DNA of 64,000 nucleotides from DATMBF01 sp035559595 (GCA_035559595.1 DATMBF010000028.1:156918-220917); one strand, 5' to 3'; positions 50,277 to 60,086 are shown, counted from the stretch's first letter. Translations and numbers: made by a program. The notes: generated by a model from the letters alone, not told the origin.

Positions 50277-50923
50277 TACCGTGCACTTCCCCGCCGAGGT
50301 TTCTTTGACGAATTTCCTCGACTGGATTGCTTTCGCGAGACTGTCGTTTTCTTGGCTGCTGCTTTGCGGTTGGTCTTTGTTGCAGTTCGTTTGGGGGAGT
50401 TCTTCTTTTTGATGGTCTTCGCGACGGCTGCCATTCGCTCTTCGGAGAAGGCCTCTTTCACTTCCCGTTGGAGCTTCTGCGTTCTTGCGAGAATGTCCAG
50501 AAGCTGATCTTCCGTATCCTTGTCATCTTGCGGACGCATCTCCCATGCTTTGGTCAGCGCCTCCATCGTCCGGTCAACTTTGCGTCGGATGATCCCGCCT
50601 AAGAGTTCCGGAGTGAGTTCAACTCGCTTGAGCTTAATCCGGTCCCCCGAATAGAACCCGAGTCGCTCCATCTCCGCCTCCTCTTCAGCTCGCTCTTCTT
50701 CGGAAAGCCCATCTTCCTCTTCGAACAGCTCTCGTTGCGAAGGCATGAACTCAAACCGTGGGTCCGCTTCGAGCATTGTCTCGAAATCAGCCAGAGAGGG
50801 AACCTCGAAACCCTGACCCTTTCCCTGCTTCACAACCTCCTGCCACACTTTCTTCACCGGGACGATCACGTCTTTGTCCATGGCGAGAATTCGCTCCGCC
50901 TCATTCAGACAACGCTCATACAT
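50276..50923 (-). CDS. Unknown 215-aa protein with helix-turn-helix-like head, acidic middle and histone-like basic tail
   Basis: I do not recognise a family. Residues about 15-62 (VIVPVKKVWQEVVKQGKGQG then SLADFETMLEADPRFEFMP) look like a small winged-helix, similar in plan to the N-terminal HARE/RpoE-delta type domain. A Glu-rich stretch (about 65-90) follows, then a helical segment (about 100-165), and the last 46 residues are Lys/Arg/Ser/Thr/Ala repeats like a histone H1 tail. DNA or RNA binding is a reasonable inference. It has its own promoter and is first in the prmC-dtd-comEC unit, overlapping prmC by 1 base. Confidence 0.75.
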   Translation of the reverse strand: MYERCLNEAERILAMDKDVIVPVKKVWQEVVKQGKGQGFEVPSLADFETMLEADPRFEFMPSQRELFEEEDGLSEEERAEEEAEMERLGFYSGDRIKLKRVELTPELLGGIIRRKVDRTMEALTKAWEMRPQDDKDTEDQLLDILARTQKLQREVKEAFSEERMAAVAKTIKKKNSPKRTATKTNRKAAAKKTTVSRKQSSRGNSSKKPRRGSAR

Positions 50924-50963
50924 GGTCGAGTTCCTTACGTCAAATGGTCAAACTCTCTGGAAG

Positions 50964-50992
50964 AATGTAAAACTATTTGGAGGAAAGCGCAA
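50964..50992 (-). promoter_or_regulatory. Promoter of the 215-aa gene-prmC-dtd-comEC unit
   Basis: Minus strand TTGCGC, 17 bases, TACATT; predicted start near 50957, leader about 34 nt. Confidence 0.55.
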
Positions 50993-51051
50993 GAGACAGG
51001 AGCAAAACAACGAGGAGAGAACACTGAAGAGGGAAGCTACGAGGACTGAAG

Positions 51052-51456
51052 TTACTTCTTCATCTTGTCGGCAAAGAGCTGGGCGACCTTCTCAATATCG
51101 TAACCGACTTTGGGAAGATACACTCCACCGAATTTCTCAACCATCGACTTCAGTGTATCGTAAGCATCCGCGCTGCAAAAGAAGATCGGCGTTGCCCGAT
51201 TGACCCCCTCCCGTCTCGCAAGTTGCAGCAGTGCGATCCCCGGAAGGTGGCCTTTGAGATTTGTATCCTTGAAATCGTTATCGAGAATGATGAGGTTGTA
51301 CGTTTCGTTTTTGATCTTGTTCCACGTTTCGACGCTGTTGGCTGTTTCTACGATCGCTATTTCGTCCTCGAGGATGGCTGTGGCGACCTCCAAAGCAAAG
51401 CCGTGGGACTTACGTTGCCCTTCGTCGTCGTCGGCAACAAGAACCTTATATGGCAT
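51052..51456 (-). CDS. Stand-alone response-regulator receiver domain
   Basis: 134 residues, a CheY-size receiver with no output domain. Acidic pair D10/D11, phospho-acceptor D59 (LIILDND), switch Ser S95 and conserved Lys K116 (LPKVG) are present. The stretch between beta-3 and alpha-3 (FKDTNLKGHLPGIALLQ) is longer than in CheY. No histidine kinase is in the window, so its partner is unknown. It is followed by the 215-aa gene after a 128-base gap with a separate promoter. Confidence 0.85.
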   Translation of the reverse strand: MPYKVLVADDDEGQRKSHGFALEVATAILEDEIAIVETANSVETWNKIKNETYNLIILDNDFKDTNLKGHLPGIALLQLARREGVNRATPIFFCSADAYDTLKSMVEKFGGVYLPKVGYDIEKVAQLFADKMKK

Positions 51457-51500
51457 TCTTTATCGAGAACCTTTCCTTTCAGAGACCATGGGGCGCAACG

Positions 51501-51529
51501 AACGTACGAAGTTTTTCAAGGAAAAACAA
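51501..51529 (-). promoter_or_regulatory. Possible promoter of the response-regulator gene
   Basis: Minus strand TTGTTT, 17 bases, TACGTT; predicted leader about 38 nt. The match is weaker than at other genes. Confidence 0.4.
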
Positions 51530-51573
51530 CACATCTGTCGATGGAGCCGCTTGTCCAAATGTTCACGCAGGTT

Positions 51574-53352
51574 TTAACGTATTTGAGAAGACGACGCGGA
51601 TCGTACTTCCTCCAATTGATATACCACCTCTCCGCCGAGAATTGTCGTCTCGACTCTGGTAGTGAGAAGAAGTTCCCCGGAGACTTCAAAAGGATCGTGA
51701 GAAAGAATGAGGAAATCAGCAAGCTTCCCACGTTTGAGCGTCCCCTTGAGTTCCTCTTCGAACGCTGCGAACGCTGCCCATGACGTGAAAGCCCGAATCG
51801 CTTCCACTCGATTCATTCTTTGATCGGGATACCAACCCCCGTCGAAGGCCTTTGGATCCACAATCCCGTGCTCTGAGAGCTGAAAGAATCGTTTCACATC
51901 GTCTGCATTCCTCGGAATTCCTCGTTGATCCCTCCGGGTGATTGCAGCATAAATTCCGGCGAGAGGATTCGGATGCTCAACCGGGAAATCCGATCCTCCA
52001 CAAATGATTACGCCGGTGTTTAACAATGATCGCCATGCGTACGCTCCGTGAACGCGCTCAGGCCCAAGTCGACTCTCTGCCCAAAACATGTCTGAAGTAC
52101 AATGCGTCGGTTGCATGCTCGGGATGACGCCAAGCTGACTGAATCGAGGGATGTCATTCGGATGGAGAACTTGCGCATGCTCGATGCGTAGACGATGATC
52201 TTTCACGCGATTTTCGCGAAGAGCAGCTTCATAAGCATTCAGTACAATATTGTTCCCGCGGTCACCAATGGCGTGGGTGCAGACTTGAAATCCGCCATTC
52301 AGTGCATCGCCGACGACCCGCTTCAGATCCTCATCCGACATCAAGGTTAAACCACGGTTTGCCGGATCATCCGAATACGGTTCAATCAACGCCGCTCCAC
52401 GGGACCCTAACGCGCCGTCGATATAGAGCTTTATTGCCCGAACGCTGAGCTTTCTGCGGTAATTGACGAGTGCGCCGGTCTGCAGCACCGTATTCCAAGT
52501 CTCTCCTTCACCATCAACTGCCGCATAGACTCTGAACGGAAACCTCCCCTCATCAATCAGTCTGCGATAAAGTTTGATCTCCGAGTTCGAAACCCCCATG
52601 TCATGAACAGACGTCAACCCGTAAGAGAGGCATTCTTGAATCGCAAGCTCAAGCGCTTGCTCTGCTTCCTTTTCCGAGAGTGATGGGAGGTGATCTGTAA
52701 TGAGCTGCATTGCTGCATCGATAAAGACGCCAGTGGGGTTGCCTTTGCTGTCACGAAGGATCCTGCCCCCGGGCGGATCGGGAGTTTCGCTCGTCACTCC
52801 TGCGATCTCCAATGCGCGCCTGTTGACCCAAACAGCGTGGCCGTCAATACGCGTGAGATACACCGGGTTCTCTGGTGATACCGCATCCAATGCTGAAGTC
52901 GTCGGAAACCGCTTCTTTGGCCAGAGATTCTGATCCCATCCCCGACCGCGAACCCATTGCCCCGGTTCTGATGTCGCCACACGCGCTCGCACTCTTGCTA
53001 CAACTTCTTGTTCAGATTGTGTTCCGACAAGATCAAGCGTCAGGCGGGCAAGACCGAGACTGAGTAAATGAGCGTGGCCGTCGATGAAACCCGGCAGTAC
53101 CGTTTTCCCTGCCAAATCGACTACGCGGCGAAACCGAACGCGCTGCTCCAGGTCGGACCTCGACCCCACCGCTGCTATCCATTCCCCACGGACTGCAAGA
53201 GCGTCAACGACCGTGTTATCGTTGTCCATGGTATAGATCTTCCCATTCACGTAGAGTGTATCCACTTCGAGCGGAGTTCCTACAAAGAACAAATAGAGGG
53301 CAACGACAAATGCACCGAGAAGTGAAAGAAACACACGAAGTTGCGTACTCAT
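51574..53352 (-). CDS. Membrane-anchored amidohydrolase (YtcJ/NfdA-like)
   Basis: 592 residues: one N-terminal hydrophobic helix (about 6-26), a beta-sandwich start (DTLYVNGKIYTMDNDNTVVDALAVRGEWI), and the amidohydrolase barrel with PGFIDGHAHL (HxH metal pair), CTHAIGDRGNN and GSDFPVEHPNP. This is the amidohydrolase-3 group, whose members cleave varied amides such as N-substituted formamides; the physiological substrate is unknown. The helix would place the enzyme on the periplasmic face. It lies 59 bases downstream of the symporter. Confidence 0.88.
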   Translation of the reverse strand: MSTQLRVFLSLLGAFVVALYLFFVGTPLEVDTLYVNGKIYTMDNDNTVVDALAVRGEWIAAVGSRSDLEQRVRFRRVVDLAGKTVLPGFIDGHAHLLSLGLARLTLDLVGTQSEQEVVARVRARVATSEPGQWVRGRGWDQNLWPKKRFPTTSALDAVSPENPVYLTRIDGHAVWVNRRALEIAGVTSETPDPPGGRILRDSKGNPTGVFIDAAMQLITDHLPSLSEKEAEQALELAIQECLSYGLTSVHDMGVSNSEIKLYRRLIDEGRFPFRVYAAVDGEGETWNTVLQTGALVNYRRKLSVRAIKLYIDGALGSRGAALIEPYSDDPANRGLTLMSDEDLKRVVGDALNGGFQVCTHAIGDRGNNIVLNAYEAALRENRVKDHRLRIEHAQVLHPNDIPRFSQLGVIPSMQPTHCTSDMFWAESRLGPERVHGAYAWRSLLNTGVIICGGSDFPVEHPNPLAGIYAAITRRDQRGIPRNADDVKRFFQLSEHGIVDPKAFDGGWYPDQRMNRVEAIRAFTSWAAFAAFEEELKGTLKRGKLADFLILSHDPFEVSGELLLTTRVETTILGGEVVYQLEEVRSASSSQIR

Positions 53353-53411
53353 AAGATTCTCTGATTGACGGATGAACGATGTTTGGAGAGATTGAGAAGA
53401 AGGCTTTGTTG

Positions 53412-55169
53412 TTATTTTACGGCCGTATCAAATCCCCGACGAGATAGAATCCGATAGATCACAAATGCGGCGACGAGGCCGCAGAAAATGTACACCAAAC
53501 CGGTACGATACTCCTGAAGAATCACCTTTCCGACTCCAAAGAGCATGGCATAGACCAGGATCACGCCAGCAAACCACGAAATCAGCAGACCGCCAAATGC
53601 GCCGTCTCCTCGAACTTCCGGCACTTCGCGGGCAATCACCTTCCAACCCAATCCGCCGGGATGAACGCGGCGGTAAAAATCATGAAGTCTGTCTCGATCC
53701 GTCGGTCTTGTCAAGAGCGTGACCAGCACCCAGACGACCGTGGTGAATCCCACAATGACAAAGAGCGTCTCAGGAAACTGAATCGTTGTTGAGTACTTGA
53801 CCCAGGAGAATGCTGCAAGCGGCGCAACCATAGCACTGATTTCACTCCAGGCATTCACTCGCCACCAGAACCACCGCGCGATCAACACAAGACCCGATCC
53901 CGCTCCCGCCTCTAAAATGAATGCCCAGGCGCCAGATATCGTCTCCATAAACAGCGTCGCCACCATCGACAATACCATGATGAGAATCGTCGTAAATCGA
54001 GAGACCAGAACAAGGTGCTTTTCGTCTGAGTTGGGACGCACAAATCTTTTGTAGAAATCATTGATAGCGTAGGAAGTCCCCCAGTTCAATTGCGTGGCCA
54101 TTGTGGACATGAACGCGGCAAAGAATGAAGCGACAAGCATTCCCCGTAATCCCACGGGCAGAAAGTCACGCATGGCATAGACATAGCCAAGGCGTTTTTC
54201 ATCGGCAGACAGTTCAGGATACAGCACGAGAGATGCCAATCCCACTAGAATCCATGGCCAGGGCCGAACGCAATAATGTGCAATGGTGAACCAGAGAGTG
54301 GCAAAAAGGGAGTGCTTTTCATCCTTTGCAGACATCATCCGCTGGGCAACGTATCCACCGCCACCCGGCTCTGCTCCGGGATACCACGAAGCCCACCATT
54401 GCACACCGACAAACGCCAGAAACGCCGCAAAGGAAAGAGAAAGAGTTGTCCCGACCATCTGCGCTGACTCCATCCCAATCAATGGCAGGAACTGCAGGCT
54501 CCAATGGGGGAGTTGTGCCTTCAATCCTGTAATTCCCCCAATCTGTGGGAGGTCGAGCACGATGAATGCAAGAACGATTGTGCCAATCATAGCAAAGACA
54601 AACTGAAAGACATCAGTTACTGCAACTCCCCACAGACCGGAGAGGGCTGAATACATTGCCGTAATCACCAGAGCTGATCCTACGTACCAGAGAACGTACT
54701 CTTTTTGGATTCCCAACATTCCCTCGAGAATAGTTGCCATCGCGAGATTTACCCATCCCATGATGACGCAGTTCATGAAGAGGCCGAGATAGAGTGCCCG
54801 GAATCCTCGGAGAAATGCTGCTGGCTTCCCTGAATAGCGAAGTTCGACGAACTCAACATCGGTCATGATTCCAGCACGTCTCCAGAGCCGTGCAAAGAAG
54901 AAGACCGTAAACATCCCGCCGATTGCCGACGACCACCAGATCCAGTTCCCCGCGATACCGTTCTTTGCCACCAGCTCGGTGACGGCCAGTGGCGTATCCG
55001 CTGCAAAGGTCGTGGCAACCATAGACGTGCCTGCCAACCACCATGGGAGGTTACGTCCCGAAAGGAAGAACTCCTGTGTATTCCTCCCGGCACGGCGCGT
55101 ATAGTAGATTCCGATCGCCGCACTCATGAAGAAATACACAATAACAATGAGCCAGTCGAGAGTTTGCAT
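53412..55169 (-). CDS. Sodium:solute symporter (SSS family)
   Basis: 585 residues with about 13-14 hydrophobic helices. It starts LDWLIVIVYFFMSAAIGIYYTRRAGRNTQEFFLSGRNLPWWL, the usual SSS N-terminus, and has GTSMVATTFAADTPL at the sodium-site helix. The group is closest to those annotated as glucose/galactose- or proline-type carriers in Bacteroidota, but the solute cannot be told. Divergent from the alpha-mannosidase, so a sugar is plausible by context. Confidence 0.92.
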   Translation of the reverse strand: MQTLDWLIVIVYFFMSAAIGIYYTRRAGRNTQEFFLSGRNLPWWLAGTSMVATTFAADTPLAVTELVAKNGIAGNWIWWSSAIGGMFTVFFFARLWRRAGIMTDVEFVELRYSGKPAAFLRGFRALYLGLFMNCVIMGWVNLAMATILEGMLGIQKEYVLWYVGSALVITAMYSALSGLWGVAVTDVFQFVFAMIGTIVLAFIVLDLPQIGGITGLKAQLPHWSLQFLPLIGMESAQMVGTTLSLSFAAFLAFVGVQWWASWYPGAEPGGGGYVAQRMMSAKDEKHSLFATLWFTIAHYCVRPWPWILVGLASLVLYPELSADEKRLGYVYAMRDFLPVGLRGMLVASFFAAFMSTMATQLNWGTSYAINDFYKRFVRPNSDEKHLVLVSRFTTILIMVLSMVATLFMETISGAWAFILEAGAGSGLVLIARWFWWRVNAWSEISAMVAPLAAFSWVKYSTTIQFPETLFVIVGFTTVVWVLVTLLTRPTDRDRLHDFYRRVHPGGLGWKVIAREVPEVRGDGAFGGLLISWFAGVILVYAMLFGVGKVILQEYRTGLVYIFCGLVAAFVIYRILSRRGFDTAVK

Positions 55170-55193
55170 GTCGTTTCCAAAAAATCGGAGCGT

Positions 55194-55222
55194 AATTTAC
55201 TTCTCGAAGGAGGGAATAGCAA
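55194..55222 (-). promoter_or_regulatory. Promoter of the symporter gene
   Basis: Minus strand TTGCTA, 17 bases, TAAATT; predicted start near 55187, about 18 nt before the ATG. Confidence 0.55.
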
Positions 55223-55279
55223 CCGGAAAAAGCCCTCCCTTCCTGTTCGTCGCTAACACAACGGCCGGGATATTCATCC

Positions 55280-55308
55280 TTGCTCCTTTCAATAAGAATC
55301 CCTATTTT
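55280..55308 (+). promoter_or_regulatory. Promoter of the alpha-mannosidase gene
   Basis: Plus strand TTGCTC, 17 bases, TATTTT; predicted start near 55315. It lies downstream of the first open start (55126), which supports the later ATG 55360 as the true start. The two divergent promoters are 58 bases apart. Confidence 0.6.
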
Positions 55309-55359
55309 CCCCCGACTCTTTTCAAAAAATGCCGAAAAAATGAGAAGAAACGCCGATCA

Positions 55360-58300
55360 ATGATCCTTGACCTCCTTGACCAGATCCTTCCTCACGTCAA
55401 AAACTCAATCTACCCGGCTTCACTTCAGCTGCGAACATGGAAAGTTAAAGAGGGAGATATTGAGAATGCGTACTCCCCTACCTTGAAGGACAATTCGTGG
55501 GGGACGATTCAGATTCCGACGGCATGGGGAGGGTACAACCGGACGGTCTGGTTCCGAACAAAGGTCAGCATTCCTGAACCTTTTGCAGGCAAGACTGTTG
55601 GCGTTGTGTTTGACTTTCCCGAAGCACTTCTTTATGTGAACGGAAAACCTCATCAGGGGATCGATCCCAAGCATCCCGAAGCACTAATCTCCCGCTCGCT
55701 TCGCGCCGGCGAAAACCTCTTCCTTGCCGTGCAAGCATACAGTGGAAGGAAGAAAGAGCTGAATCCCTTCAACCGTGCCGACCTCGTCGTCATCGATACA
55801 ACCGCTCGCGCGCTCTACAACAGACTCCGCGTTCTTCGCGAAATGGATAAGCTTGCGGGTCCAGGAACACACGAATCAAAGGACATCCGTGAGCTCATTC
55901 GTCGCACGTTGATCTTCCTGAAGTACTTCCGCCCCGGCAGTGAGGAATACCCGAATGCCATTGCCCGCGCCAACAACTTCCTCAATAAGACAATCGGATC
56001 AGAGTTTCTCTCCACAACTCCCGGGCTCGTTCACCTTCTCGGTCAATCCCATATTGACGTTGCGTGGTTATGGACGCAAAGAGAAACTCGACGGAAGTGC
56101 GCACGCACATTCTCGACGGTCTTGCGATTGATGGAGGAATTTCCTGAGTTCAGGTTCACGCAAAGCCAGCCTCTGCTCTATGAATTCGTCAAGCAGAGTT
56201 ATCCTGACATTTACCGCCAGATCAAAGAACGAGTGACGGAAGGACGATGGGAACTCGCAAGCCCGTCATGGGTAGAACCGGACTGCAATCTCCCGAGTGG
56301 CGAATCTCTGGTACGACAAATTCTTTTTGGGAAGAGATTTTACCGTCAGGAGTTTGGAATCGAACCGACCGTCATGTGGCTGCCGGATTCATTCGGGTTT
56401 CCGGCATCGCTACCGCAAATCCTGAAGAAGTCGGGCATTCACTATTTCGCAACAACAAAACTCAGTTGGAATGATACAACGAAGTTTCCTTACAACACTT
56501 TTTGGTGGCAAGGAATCGATGGAACACGAATCCTGAGCCATATGCCTCCGCTCGGCCTCGAGGCCCAATTGAACCCGAAAGATATCAGGAAAACGTGGGA
56601 AGAATTCCGACAGAAGGAAACTCTCGGCGAAGTTCTCCAAACCTTTGGTTACGGCGATGGTGGCGGCGGACCGAGCAGCGATCAGCTCGACCTCCAGCCA
56701 ATTCTTCAGAATATCATTTCCGTGCCAAAATCGAAACTTTCCTCGCTACAGTCGTTCTTCGCGGCACTTTCCGAAGCCAGTCCAGAACTCCCGATATGGT
56801 CGGACGAACTCTATCTTGAACGACATCGTGGCACTTTTACAACGCACGGATGGATCAAAAAAGAGAATCGAGAGTGCGAGATTCTTCTTTTCAACGCGGA
56901 GCTTTTCAGCGTTATTGCTTCACTCATTGGACGCGGGTCAACTTCTCGCCATCATGCGACTCAGCTCCAGGAAGCCTGGAAGAAATTGCTCGTTAACCAG
57001 TTCCATGATATCCTCAGCGGAACATCCATTCCGGCTGTTTTTGACGAAGCCCGGGATGATTATACAGCAATTCGCTCGATGACATCGTCAGCGGTCAGTG
57101 AATCCGCTGCAGTACTGCTTGGGCGGCTGAAGAATTCGAAATCGTTCACATTCACGTTGTTCAATACTCTTCCATGGACAAGGGATGCTTACGTAAACAT
57201 CGAAGTTCCGATGGACGCAAAGTCCTTCGTCGTTCAACATGAGAACGGAAAGTTGGTCGAACACCAAATTATTGAGAAATCAAGACGAAGCGCCAAGCTC
57301 CTCTGCTTCGTCAAACAACTACCGCCACTTTCCCTCGTTTCGTTGACTGTCGCGGCATCCGCAGAAAACCTTGCCGCGCAAGACCCTTGGCCAATGACAC
57401 CGAAGAAAGCGGAGACCCCGTTATTCAGGCTCAGGTTGAACAAACATGGGCAAATCATTTCTTTACAGGAAAAGAAATCAAGGCGTGACCTCATCAAATC
57501 TGGTGCATTGGGGAATATCCTGCAAACATTTCCAGATCGAGCAAAGCAATGGGATGCATGGGATATCGACGCCGATTGCTTCAACCGCAAAGTCGAGCTC
57601 TTCAAAACGAAATCCATCGAAGTTACTGAAACAGGTCCGCTGCGTGGCACGATTCGAATCGAGCATCGGTCGCCGAATGGCTCTCGGATTCTCCAAAACA
57701 TCCATCTCTACCACCAATTGCCGATCATCGAATTCGAAACCACGGTCCAATGGGCCGAACAACAAATCCTCCTGAAGGTCGCATTTCCACTGAACGTCAA
57801 GACGAACGTGGCGACGTACGAGATTCCCTTCGGGGCAATCAAACGAACAACAAAGCCTAAAACTCCCGCCGAAATGGCGAAGTTCGAGGTTCCCGCCCAG
57901 CAGTGGGCAGATCTCTCGGATAGCAAGTTTGGGATCAGTCTGCTCAATAATTGCAAGTATGGCTACGATGCCAAGCAATCCACACTGCGCCTCACCTTAA
58001 TCCGTTCTCCTTTCTACCCACACCCTCTCGACCCGGCACACCTGAACGATACCAAGGTAACAGATCAAGGTACTCATGCTTTTACCTACGCTCTCTATCC
58101 ACACAGTGGTGATTGGAAGAAAGGCGAAACTGTTCGGAGGGCCCGCGAATTGAACAACCCCGTCCTCATCTTTCAGGGAAAACCGAAATTCTCACTTCTT
58201 CCGTTTCTCAAGATCTCCAATCCCGCCATTCAACTCTCTTCCGTCAAGTTCGCTGAAGAGGGAGACGAAACCGTTGTTCGACTCTATGAAAGTCATGGCG

Positions 58301-58482
58301 AATCGGTGAAGACTACGGTGGAATTCGGTCACACCCTGCTGAAGGCAACAGAGTGTGACCTTCTGGAGAATGAGATTCAGAAGCTCAAGGGCTCTAAGGG
58401 TAAATTCTCATTGAGTTTTAAACCGTTTGAGATCAAAACGCTGAAGGTAAAGCTCAAGGGGCGTGTGAAAAAGGCGAGATGA
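55360..58482 (+). CDS. GH38 alpha-mannosidase
   Basis: 1040 residues, the only plus-strand gene. Catalytic domain: GQSHIDVAWLWT (zinc His and Asp), TQSQPLLYEFVK, and WLPDSFGFPASLPQI with the nucleophile Asp, then EGRWELASPSWVEPDCNLPSGE and YGDGGGGPS. A three-helix middle and long C-terminal beta-sandwich domains follow. An N-terminal carbohydrate-binding-like beta domain (about 30-160) precedes it, as in large cytoplasmic bacterial and yeast alpha-mannosidases. No signal peptide. It hydrolyses terminal alpha-mannose. The frame extends to 55126 but that overlaps the divergent symporter start and the promoter. Confidence 0.95.
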   Translation: MILDLLDQILPHVKNSIYPASLQLRTWKVKEGDIENAYSPTLKDNSWGTIQIPTAWGGYNRTVWFRTKVSIPEPFAGKTVGVVFDFPEALLYVNGKPHQGIDPKHPEALISRSLRAGENLFLAVQAYSGRKKELNPFNRADLVVIDTTARALYNRLRVLREMDKLAGPGTHESKDIRELIRRTLIFLKYFRPGSEEYPNAIARANNFLNKTIGSEFLSTTPGLVHLLGQSHIDVAWLWTQRETRRKCARTFSTVLRLMEEFPEFRFTQSQPLLYEFVKQSYPDIYRQIKERVTEGRWELASPSWVEPDCNLPSGESLVRQILFGKRFYRQEFGIEPTVMWLPDSFGFPASLPQILKKSGIHYFATTKLSWNDTTKFPYNTFWWQGIDGTRILSHMPPLGLEAQLNPKDIRKTWEEFRQKETLGEVLQTFGYGDGGGGPSSDQLDLQPILQNIISVPKSKLSSLQSFFAALSEASPELPIWSDELYLERHRGTFTTHGWIKKENRECEILLFNAELFSVIASLIGRGSTSRHHATQLQEAWKKLLVNQFHDILSGTSIPAVFDEARDDYTAIRSMTSSAVSESAAVLLGRLKNSKSFTFTLFNTLPWTRDAYVNIEVPMDAKSFVVQHENGKLVEHQIIEKSRRSAKLLCFVKQLPPLSLVSLTVAASAENLAAQDPWPMTPKKAETPLFRLRLNKHGQIISLQEKKSRRDLIKSGALGNILQTFPDRAKQWDAWDIDADCFNRKVELFKTKSIEVTETGPLRGTIRIEHRSPNGSRILQNIHLYHQLPIIEFETTVQWAEQQILLKVAFPLNVKTNVATYEIPFGAIKRTTKPKTPAEMAKFEVPAQQWADLSDSKFGISLLNNCKYGYDAKQSTLRLTLIRSPFYPHPLDPAHLNDTKVTDQGTHAFTYALYPHSGDWKKGETVRRARELNNPVLIFQGKPKFSLLPFLKISNPAIQLSSVKFAEEGDETVVRLYESHGESVKTTVEFGHTLLKATECDLLENEIQKLKGSKGKFSLSFKPFEIKTLKVKLKGRVKKAR

Positions 58483-58603
58483 GAACCAAACGATAGGGAT
58501 TCACCTACCAAAGCACCATCATATCCCCCCCGATCGTCCGCCTCGCTCTGTGGGAACTGGGGTCGAGTTATACGCGGGCACGGCGGCGTGACGGAAAATG
58601 AGA

Positions 58604-58632
58604 GAAAAACCTGAGCCGTCTCTCCCTCGGTT
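58604..58632 (-). terminator. Probable terminator after the first T9SS cargo gene
   Basis: Minus strand AACCGAG ... CTCAGGTT (one bulged A) followed by TTTTTC, beginning at the stop codon. The convergent alpha-mannosidase has no clear terminator in 58483-58603, and I see nothing else in that gap. Confidence 0.5.
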
Positions 58633-60070
58633 ACTTTAAAAGCACCATTCGCTTCGTCTGCGTTGTCGTACCGGCTTGCAGCTGGTAGAAGTAAAGCCCG
58701 CTTGGCAAATCGCGGGCGTCAAACCGCACTTCGTACCGTCCCGGCCCCTGCTCCTCGTGTACAAGAGTCCTCACAACCTGACCCAAAAGATTGAAGACGG
58801 TCAAGACTGCGACACTTCGGTTCGGAAGCGAATACGCAATAACTGTTGAGGGATTGAAGGGATTGGGGTAGTTTTGAGAAAGCTCAAAGGCCAAGGGAAC
58901 CTCGACCCGGACACTCGTTGGTGGCGAAAGTGAAGGAAGATTTCCGGTATACGACCATTTCTCAACCGTATAGCCATAGTATGATTGGCTGTAGAGGTTC
59001 TTTTCCGAGTCAACCTTGACGTCATAGGTGGAAGCATAACCGGACGCGTTGCCTGGTGTGGTTCCATTGGTTCTTCTATCGTAAGCACCTGTATGGTCGA
59101 AATTCCATTTTGCCACATTGATGACATTTACCAATGTATCGGTCGTCGAGGCTGGTTCGCCCGTGTAGGGATTCAGCACATAGATCTTCCCGTAACTATA
59201 GGCGGCCGATGCCGCTAAAAACGCATCGACAGCAACAAAGAGGATGTTGTTCGGAGAAAGGTATGACATGCCGAGGGGACCAGGAGAGATCGGTCCTGCC
59301 GGGCCGGAGAGTGTATCACTGGGACTGAGTTGAAAGGAAAAAGAGGTACTAGCCGAATAGCCACTTACCGTCGTACCGGTGTATTTGAGAACCCTCCTGT
59401 TTCCATAATCGGAGACGAACAGCATTGACCCGCTGGGATTCACAGCAATCCCTCGGTAGCCCCCATCCGGCAGGTTAACAGTTCTCACCGGTTGGTTATC
59501 GTGCGTCGCTGCCCATTGAGCCACCGGTGGGTAAATCTTCACATCGTCGGACACACTGTTCGACGTGTCGTTTGAGACATACACATAACCCGCGCTATCA
59601 ACCGCAACTCCCCAGATCGGGTTGGGTCCTGTTTTCACACGATACTGAGTCGAAACGATGGTATCACTCTGAACCCGGAAGACAAGGATGTTATGGTCGG
59701 CATCGTTGTTGGCAACATAGATCAGACTATCTTTTGCCGCAATATTCCAGGCATTTCGGAGGGAGACTGTGTCGGCGCTGTTAGTCGGATTTATCCACTG
59801 CAGGAACTTGCCAGCTGTCTGAGCCGATCCGTAACCATAAGAGAACCTCCTCCCAGTTGCTGAATCTGCGTTGACGTAAAGAATAAGGAAACAGCGGGTG
59901 TTCGGTGTGGAGACCAACGCCACGAAGGAATTCGGGCCTATCACGGCAACGCTGGCAGTCTCATGACCTGTGCCATTCGTAGGATTATCGTAGGTTGCAT
60001 ACCACTGAACCCACTGCGCATTCAGGACAAGCGGAAGCAAAAACAACAATGCGGTAGAAAACATCTTCAT
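58631..60070 (-). CDS. Secreted NHL/beta-propeller-like protein with T9SS sorting domain
   Basis: 479 residues: signal peptide (MKMFSTALLFLLPLVLNA), a beta-propeller-like body with repeating GIAVNPSGSMLFVSDYGNRRVLKY and GVAVDSAGYVYVSNDTSNSV units (NHL type), and a C-terminal T9SS type A domain (about 395-479) starting FELSQNYPNPFNPS and ending TTQTKRMVLLK. The last domain targets proteins through the type IX system to the cell surface or medium. GGGAGGACC precedes ATG 60070. The ligand or enzymatic role is unknown. Confidence 0.9.
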   Translation of the reverse strand: MKMFSTALLFLLPLVLNAQWVQWYATYDNPTNGTGHETASVAVIGPNSFVALVSTPNTRCFLILYVNADSATGRRFSYGYGSAQTAGKFLQWINPTNSADTVSLRNAWNIAAKDSLIYVANNDADHNILVFRVQSDTIVSTQYRVKTGPNPIWGVAVDSAGYVYVSNDTSNSVSDDVKIYPPVAQWAATHDNQPVRTVNLPDGGYRGIAVNPSGSMLFVSDYGNRRVLKYTGTTVSGYSASTSFSFQLSPSDTLSGPAGPISPGPLGMSYLSPNNILFVAVDAFLAASAAYSYGKIYVLNPYTGEPASTTDTLVNVINVAKWNFDHTGAYDRRTNGTTPGNASGYASTYDVKVDSEKNLYSQSYYGYTVEKWSYTGNLPSLSPPTSVRVEVPLAFELSQNYPNPFNPSTVIAYSLPNRSVAVLTVFNLLGQVVRTLVHEEQGPGRYEVRFDARDLPSGLYFYQLQAGTTTQTKRMVLLK

Positions 60071-60086
60071 GGAAGGTCCTCCCGGT

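Noticed and set aside
55126..55359. 78-codon N-terminal extension of the alpha-mannosidase
   Set aside because: It overlaps the divergent symporter start and both promoters, and the GH38 family begins near ATG 55360.
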